DNA of 64,000 nt. Source: Symbiodinium natans. Taxonomy: Eukaryota; Sar; Dinophyceae; Suessiales; Symbiodiniaceae. A program made the position numbers and the translations under genes. The stretch covers positions 1,560,192 to 1,624,191 of the forward strand of contig CAJNDS010002301.1 of the NCBI GenBank assembly GCA_905221605.1, given 5' to 3'. How positions within the stretch are numbered: the first letter of the stretch is position 1; every line of letters starts with the position of its first letter. The notes beneath the pieces were generated by a model. It worked only from the letters and a program-made list of their open reading frames with translations, was not told where the DNA came from and ran no database searches. Shown piece by piece: positions 38,501-46,900 of this stretch.

Positions 38501-40565
38501 GGTGAGCCAGTCCTTGTCTCAGGTAGTCTGAGAAGGTATGAACCCTACTTGGAGGTTCAGGGTACCTCTAACCCCCCCTTCTAACTTTACGTATCAGCCC
38601 CCTAAGTCCCTTGAGTCCCCTAAGTCCCTTAAGTAGGTCATGGGTAGACTTATCATTCGTGTTATAAGTACCCATGAACCTCCGAGTAAGCCCTAAACTC
38701 CCGCACGGTGAAGTGTTGGACTCCCACACTCTTCAGGAGTTGAGCTTCCTTCTCCACCGAACTACCAGGATGGGCCATGAGGCCTCTTTCTCCCCATAGT
38801 GAGCCCTATAAAGGGCCTTTTCAGGGATTATAGGGAATACTAGGGCCTTTTAAGGGATTATTGGGAATAATAGGTCCTTTTAAGGGATTATGGGGAAGAG
38901 TAGGGCCTTTTAAGGGATTATAGGGTATAGTAGCCCATCCTGGTAAGCCCTAGAACAGCACCTGAAAGAGTATTATGGCATTCTATGGGGCACCGAACTC
39001 CCTGATTCCCTTGTAGGAAGAAGCAGTACTACCCTAAACCCTCAACCCTAAACCCTCAACCCTATAGATCCTTCTCTCAGGTTGAGCTCGCGAACATTGA
39101 TCCCATGTACCAGTACAGCTTGCAGTGGTGAGAGCCCCGAGGATTCTCCTGCGACCTCTGAATAGTATGCTTTTTTAGGGGTTTAGGGTCTAGGGTTAGG
39201 GTTTAGGGTTCAGGGCGCATCTTTATTCAGTGCTTTGTTGGGTGTTAGCTCCGCACAGCTGAGAGGAAAACTGCAAGGAGGTAGGAGTGGAAGGTTGGGA
39301 CAGCGCTTTGCAAGTAGAAAGGGTCGGGTTTACAGGGTTCTGGGTTGGGGATTAGGGCTGGTAGTGGCTGGGTGGGAGGTGAGGCGTAGTTCTGAAACCA
39401 CGGTTTAGGGTTTAGGGTTTAGGGTTTAGGGCTTAGGGTTTAGGGTTTAGGGTTTAGGGTTTGTAGATGAACCATGAGCCCCCAACCCCATAAAGCCCTT
39501 AGATGCCAAGAGGGCAGTCTGACTGAACTCTGGAAAGAACCCAGGGTTTAGGGTTTAGGGTTTAGGGGTTTAGGGGTTTAGGGGTTTAGGGGTTTAGGGC
39601 TCATAGTTCGTGCAGGGTGTCGTGGCTGAGGTTTTAGGATTTGACATCAGGTTCCAAACCCTAAACCCTAAACCCTCAACCCTCAATAAACCCTAAACCC
39701 CCCCAGGTTTCAGCAGCTGTTCCAGCTGGCGGTGGACCAGTCGCCCAAGGCAGATGTATTGGAGGCCGGGCTAGCGTCTTGCCCTTACGAGACCCTAATC
39801 CCGGGTTGGGTTTAGGGTTTAGGGTTTTTGACCCTAATCCCCAATTGGATTGTAACCCCAAAGCCCTAAAGCCACGAACCCTAAACCCATAAACCCATAA
39901 ACCCTAAACCCACAAGCCCTAACAAACCCTCCATTAGCCAGAAGCTGCAACTCTTCGCGTCACGAGAAGGGGCTCCTGTCCGTGTTTGCGCGTCGGGGGG
40001 TGCCAACGGTGGGGTTCGGGTTATAGGTTCGGGGTCGTGGAGGTATCTTCTAGGGATTAGGCTTAGCGGTTGGTATGGCTTGGTTTGGTTGGAGCTAAGT
40101 TGAGGATTAGAAGCCAGGCCACACAGAGTTCGGCAGGGAATATTTTGGGGGCCGGGGCGGTGGAGGGGGGCATTCTCAGGAGCATTCGATCTTGGGGGCC
40201 AGCGGCACGCTGAATGCACCCTAAACCCATCAATCTTTAGATCCTGAACCCCACCCAAGCATGCAACTCTGCCCGAAACCCTAAGCCCTAAACCCTAATC
40301 CCTAAACCCTAAGCCCCACGAGCTCTCAGCTCTGTGTGCAAATCTCGTCAGGAGCGGCTGGAGATTCTCCAGGAGCCCAGCATTGAAGCTGACTCAAGCG
40401 ATGGGGCTTCCGGTTGGAATATGGTGGCTTTGGGCCCAGGGCCTGTTCTGTGTAATGTATAAGTATATTTACATAGTAAAAAAAACATGCAGTACAGTAT
40501 CATGTGTATACGAATATTACCATTAATATGTTACAGAATACAATATAATGCCATACCATGTTATA

Positions 40566-40602
<37 letters not shown>

Positions 40603-40919
40603 GTATATACATATATGACTGAAATGAATGAATGAATGAATGAATGAATGAATGAATGAATGAATGAATGAATGAATGAATGAATGAATGAATGAATGAA
40701 TGAATGAATGAATGAATGAAATGAAATGAAATGAAATGAAATGAAATGAAAATGAAATGAAATGAAATGAAATGAAATGAAATGAATAAATGGATGAATG
40801 AATGAATGAATGACATGATTAAACGAATGAATGTGAATGCAGACTAATGAAACAGTATCTATCTATGTCTACATGTATATGTACAGTTTATATACAGCAT
40901 ACATACATACATACATACA

Positions 40920-40952
<33 letters not shown>

Positions 40953-43900
40953 GTATATGTACAGAAGCGGAGGTGATATTGGTGAAAGCAACTCGTGGAA
41001 CAGTTCGCAGGTTCAAAGACGGGTCTCATGCAAAAATGATGGGCCGTTGGGGGCGGCTTAGGGTTTCCCTAAACCCTAAACCCTTCCCAAAAGGGGGCCC
41101 GAAAAATGCCGAGCCCAGCAGTGCCTCACTGGGTCGGGCCTGTGGGTTCTTGGGACGCTTCGGGTTTAGCATGTAGGGCGTCGAGTGTTTAAGTTTAGGG
41201 TTTCGGATATAGGCTTTAGGGTTAGGGTTTGGGGGTTTATGGTTTCGGGGTTCGGGTTTAGAAGTTTAGGATTAGGGTTCAGGGCTTAGGGTTTCGGCTT
41301 TAGGCTTTAGGCTTCAGGCTTTGGGTTTAGGGTTTATGGTTTAGGTTTTAGGGTTTAGGGTTTAGGGCTTAGGGTTTAAAATCTTAAGAAAGGCCCAATA
41401 GGGGGGGGGGGGGGGGGGGCAGGTCCGAAATTGGGGGTACTGTATTGGGGTCCGTATTCTAAGGGGATCCTACAATTTGGGGGTCTACTACCTTGGGGGT
41501 CCCTCATTTTACAAACCTCCATATCATGCACCTCCCCACTGCCTGCCAGGACTTCTTCACCGAATCCCTCTACCAGAACATTTGCCCTCAGCCTCAAACT
41601 CCGAGGGTCTACAGGGTTTAGGGTTTTGGGTTTAGGGGTTAGGGTGCAGAGTTTCGGGTTTTGGGCCCACCGCATCCTAGACCCTTACGCCCTCAAGCCC
41701 TCAAGCGCCTCCAGTGCTTACAGCTCGTGGAGTGTTAGGGACCGAGAGCCCTGGAGTCGACCCTTATAAGAGAGCTGAGTTATCTAGAGGTTATATAGGA
41801 GCTGCTTAGGTATATAGGAGTTATGTATGGGAACAAGATTAAGGGTCCCTTCTAGGGATTCTAGGGGTGCCTCCTTATACCCCTTAATGAAGTGTCAGGG
41901 ACGAAGAGTCCCAACAGCGCTCCAGTCTAATTACCTAACATCCCCGAACCGGGCGGTCGTTGATACCGGAGCCTAAATAATTTGCCAAGAGCTTCCCTTT
42001 TTCAGTGATAGGTAAACTAACCAAAATACCCATCCTTGTTAAGTAGACCTCGTGCAGGCAAAAACCCGAAGTTGTGCGCAAGCCTTGACCCCCCGCCGCA
42101 CCCCCCCCCCCCCCCACCCGCGCGCGCGCGCCCTAGTTAGGGCTTAGGGTTTAGGGCTTAGGGCATAGGGCTTAGGGATTCGGGCTTCGGGCTCAGGGCT
42201 TAGGGTTTGGGGTTTAGGGTTTAGGGACAACTTGGGCCCCATGCCTTTTGGGACCTTAAAACCCCCAAAAGACATAGGAGCTCTCAAGCTGCACCCTGAA
42301 TCCAACTCGAATTCCTGAAGCTCGAGGGTATACAGGCCCCCCGGTTCTTAGTAGGGAATGAGGGAATGAGTGCGCTATATATGCCCTTCAAGGGATCATA
42401 TAGGGCCCTAATGCCCTCATTCCCTACTAAGAACCAGTCAGCAGGGTTTATAGTGTTTACAGGGTTCATAAGGTTAACCGGGTTTGTGGGGTTTAGAGGG
42501 TTTATGGGGTTTGGAGTTTCGTTATAGAGTTCTTAAGGGAGGGGGGTTCAAGGGGGTATGTAACCCAAGGCTCCTAATGCTCCCTGATACTCCCTATGGC
42601 TCCCTGAGCTTCCTTAAGGTTCCCCAGGTACCTGCCCCCCAGGAACCCGCGCCCTTTAGAACCCTAAACCCTAAACCCTGAACCCTGAACCCTAAACCCC
42701 ATAATTCCGGTTTGGGGTTCGGGGTTTGGGGGTACCAGACATCTAGGTCGCGGCCTCTTCGAGAAGGATAAGATCCTCTTCTCATTCGCCCTGTGCATCC
42801 GGATCATGAAAGGCCGGTCCAGGACTTCATATTTAGGGTTTAAGGGTTTAGGGTTTAGGGTAAACTCCAGAAAGTTGGACATCAGTATCTTAGGATACCG
42901 TTAGTTAAGGTACTGGTAAAGTATAGGGAAACCCAGCAATACTCATCCTAAACCCATGTTCCAACTTGCTGGAGTTCACTATAGGGTTCACGGCCTAAAC
43001 CCTAAACCCTAAACCCGAAAGTTTAGAATCTGGGCTGCTTCTATGGGGTGCGGAGACTCCGCTCTGGGGGGTTAGGACCGGTGCCTTCGCGCACAGCCGT
43101 CTACCTTCGGGACGAAACTCTACTTAGTAGCTGAGTGAGTACACTTTACACTTTTTGGGACAATTTACTATGGAACTGAAAGTGTACACCTTTTTGGGGC
43201 TTTATGAACTCAGCAACTAAGCCTACAAGCGTTTATGGTTCATATTCCTTAATAGTAGTTATAGTAGTATGGGGTATATGACCCCGATTTTAAGGATCAC
43301 TTGGCCCCGAAGGTAGGTTTCAGTTTAACAGTCTTGCGGCTCTACGGCTAAGGGTAGGAGTACACCCTAGCACCCGAACCACTGAAGCTTTCAGAGAATG
43401 TGAGGATCCAGGGAATTGCGGAGTTCAGATTCTTTGAGGCTCAGGGCTACTGAAAGTAGGTCTTCTCAGCACAGTTATAATTGTACTTATAGCCCCAAGT
43501 GAGGGCGCTTGTGGCCGTGCTTGCAAGTACGTACCCATGAATCTCCAGGTTATAAGGCTTTGCGAAAACAACCAGGTTGCCCATGTGGCTTGAGGCGCCC
43601 GGCATGAAGCGAATTTATTGGGCTCTTGTTCAGGAATCTTAGTTTCCACAACAAAGAGGCTGCATTGTTTGTGTTCAATGTTGCGGTAGGTTCCTCAGCA
43701 GGAACCCAGTTTGCGGTCAGTGCTTACAAAGCCCGGGGCTTTGGGTTGGGGGCCGACTGAAGCATGTGCAAACCCTAAGGTTGCGCCCCCAAAACCTAAC
43801 CTAAGCTATGGGAGCCCAACAAGCCAAAGCTCTGAAACCTAAACCCCAAACCCAAACCCTACACCTCCATTCCACAAACCCTACACCCTCAACCCGAAAC

Positions 43901-46900
43901 CCCAAACCCTAAACCATAAACTCCAGCCGGTAGGTGACAAGCGAATTGATGATAACGAGCTGCGCTGCCTGGAAGCATTTGTCTGGGTTACTGTTAGATT
44001 CCTGAACCCAAGTTGCCATAGCAAGGAAGCGTGATCAGGGCTTAGGGTTTTTGAAATCGGATTTAGGGTTCAGGGTTCATAGTTCAGGGTTTAGGGTTCA
44101 GGGTTCAGGGTTTAGGCCTTTAGGTACCTGTTTTGCTTGCTCTAGCTGCACGGAGCCAAGATGCGTTCTGAAGCCCCCCTCCGCACCCCGTGTGCCTGAC
44201 TCTCTTGTAGAAACCCCCCCCCCCCCCAATTAGGTTTTGCATTTAGGCTTTGGGGCCATAGACAAACAATATACATATGTGTATATATATATATATATAC
44301 ATTATACATACATATGTAAAGATATATGTATAAACGTACATATATGCATATATGCATATATGTAATGTATACATATATATACACATACATGCATATGTAC
44401 ACAGTCATATACATGTGAGTGTTACAGCGTTGCAGCTCGGAGTTCATCATCGTTCTCGCGATCATTGCCCTCATCGTCTCCATATGTCCCATTTGGTTGA
44501 TCCTTCAAGGCATCCAGGGCTGGCCGCTGCAAGGGGAGTGTGGGGTGTTGCGGGTGGGGGGGGGGTTGGGTTTAGGGTTTAGGGTTTAGGGTTTAGGGTT
44601 TAGGGTTTAGGGTTTAGGGTGTAGGGTTTAGGGTTTAGGGTTTAGGGTTTAGGGTTTAGGGTTTAGGGATAAACCCTCCAAGAAGCAACCTGGTTTCGAT
44701 TCGAAGAACCGCCCGCCAGCAAAACCCTCGACTACCCAGGCTACCTTCTTGTGGGGCCCACAGCAGACATGCTGGAGAAGGGGCCCATGACCGAAGGGGT
44801 TTAGGGTTTAGGGTTTAGGGCTACTGGGAGCTGTGTAAGCACTTCCTAGGGCCATCGAGTTTCAGAAGCATCTTCTTGGTCCTTAGGGTTTCGGTGGATG
44901 GGGTTTTAACGGAATTTTGGGATTTGGGGGGATTATTTCGGGGTTAAGGTTTATAGGGATTTGGGTGGATGTTGGGGTTGAGGTTTGAAGGGCTTAGGGT
45001 TGAGGGTTTATAGAAGGTACGGGGGAGGAGTTCAGCAAGTGGACGCTTGCTTTGCAGCACCAGATTTGTTAAGCCTGTTCCAGGTGCTGCAGACAGCCAT
45101 GAACCCCAAATTTTCAAAACTCCCCAAACCCCGGCCAAACCCCCGAAACCCTAAACCCTAAACCCCCAAACCCTACACCCCGAAACCCCTAAACTCCCCC
45201 TCAACTGCCGAAGACCGCTCGACCTCTCAGCTTCCTTCCGCAGGATCCCAGCTGACTGGGCCCCGGCCCCAGGTGGCGGTCTCTCTAGTGAGAGTTGCTT
45301 GTACCTGCGCACTTTGAGGGTTCAGGGTTTCAGGGTTTTTGGTTCAGGGTTTCGCGGCTCAAGGTCCTGGGCGTAGGGCTTATGTTCTTTGTGCTGGAGC
45401 CTGCGTTTTTGTTTGGTCATCGCGGCGCGCGTTTAGGCGTTCAGGGTTTAGAAATCTTCCTTTTATTGCAGGCCTGTAGAGTATGTCAATGGGTTGCATC
45501 ACTCAAGACTTCGGGAAGCGGTTCTTCAGTGAAGAAAAGAACGGTGTGCTCTATGACCCTAAGCTCTGTAAGCCCTGTAGCCCCAAACTCTCAAATGATC
45601 ATGACTCAGGCCCAGGGCTTTCGAGCGGTTTCTTGCGATGCAGCCAAGCCTGAACTTTAGGGTGTAGGGTGTAGGGTGTAGGGTTTAGGGTTTAGGGTTC
45701 AACTGAGGTGGGGCCCCAGCGCTGGAACGAAATTCTGACGCTCAGTCGCCTTCCGGCTTTTTCAGGCGGAGCAGGGTTCAAAGTTTAGGGTTTTCGGGTT
45801 TCGGGTGTAAAGTTTAGGGTTTCGGGCTTAGGGTTCAAAGTTTACAGGGTTTTAGGGTTTAGGGCTCAAAGTGTAAGGTTTATGGTTAAGGGTTTCGGGT
45901 TAGGGTTCAAAGTTTAGGTTAGGCCTTAGGGAATCCAGGGTGGAGCCACAACAGCCAGCCAGACTAGTTGCGTCTGGGCGTACCACTTGTGTAGCCCACC
46001 TAGGACCCAGAGTAGGCCCTCATTCACTTTTTTGGTCTAGGTTCTCTTATATCTGATAACCGTCTGAAGGGGGAGTTGGGGAGTTCGGTGCCCGGTGTCG
46101 TCCCGGTAAGGGCGTAACATACAGGGGATGTGAGGTCCGGTACGCAATTCCCGAAATCCATGGCCATTGGAGGCCCTAAGCTTGCAACCACCGGTGTAAC
46201 TTTGACGCCTTCGCCGAAAAGACAGCAGACGAGCCATGGAATCCCGAAACCTGGTACTTCTTCCGACCTTCCCGCCTGTAAGCCTTTCAGGGTTTGGAGG
46301 GGTTGCATGGGCGGTAGAATCAAGGGAGCATGGGGTGTGGGGTTTCCGAAGACTCGAAGAACCCTAAACCTAAACCCAAATCAAACTGACATTCCTTTTC
46401 ATGGGCAGGCTTCGAAGGCTTCGTTCCATCAAACTTGGAGGACTGCGGGAAAAGATGCTGTTCAACTTGCTTGGCTTGCTTCTTAAGCTTGACGAGTTTA
46501 CGGGCTTTGGGGTTGGAGGGTTTCCAGCAGGCTTTCCCCCTCATGATAGACTTCCTAGAACCCTTAGGCCCTTCGGCGTCGCAAGGCTTTGCCGAATTCA
46601 CGCTTGTGTATGATTAGTGTCACGTTCTTTTTTGCTCATTGTTTGCAGGGAGCGGGGGGGGGGGGGGGGTGGACCTCAAGGCTGTTTGTTTTCCTCTGGG
46701 ACTCCACCTTGTGGAAGCCTTCGGGTTCGGAGCCCCCTACCTGCGAAGTAGTGGTCAGGGACGAAGAGACAAGTATTGATGATGTCGTCAGCTAGTTTTA
46801 TGCTTGTGTCTTAGCCGAGTATATCAACGAACATGCGAGTTTCGTTGAAGGGCATCTACGAGTTTTTTTTGCAAAAGAGCAATACTGTGTCAGCAGCCCA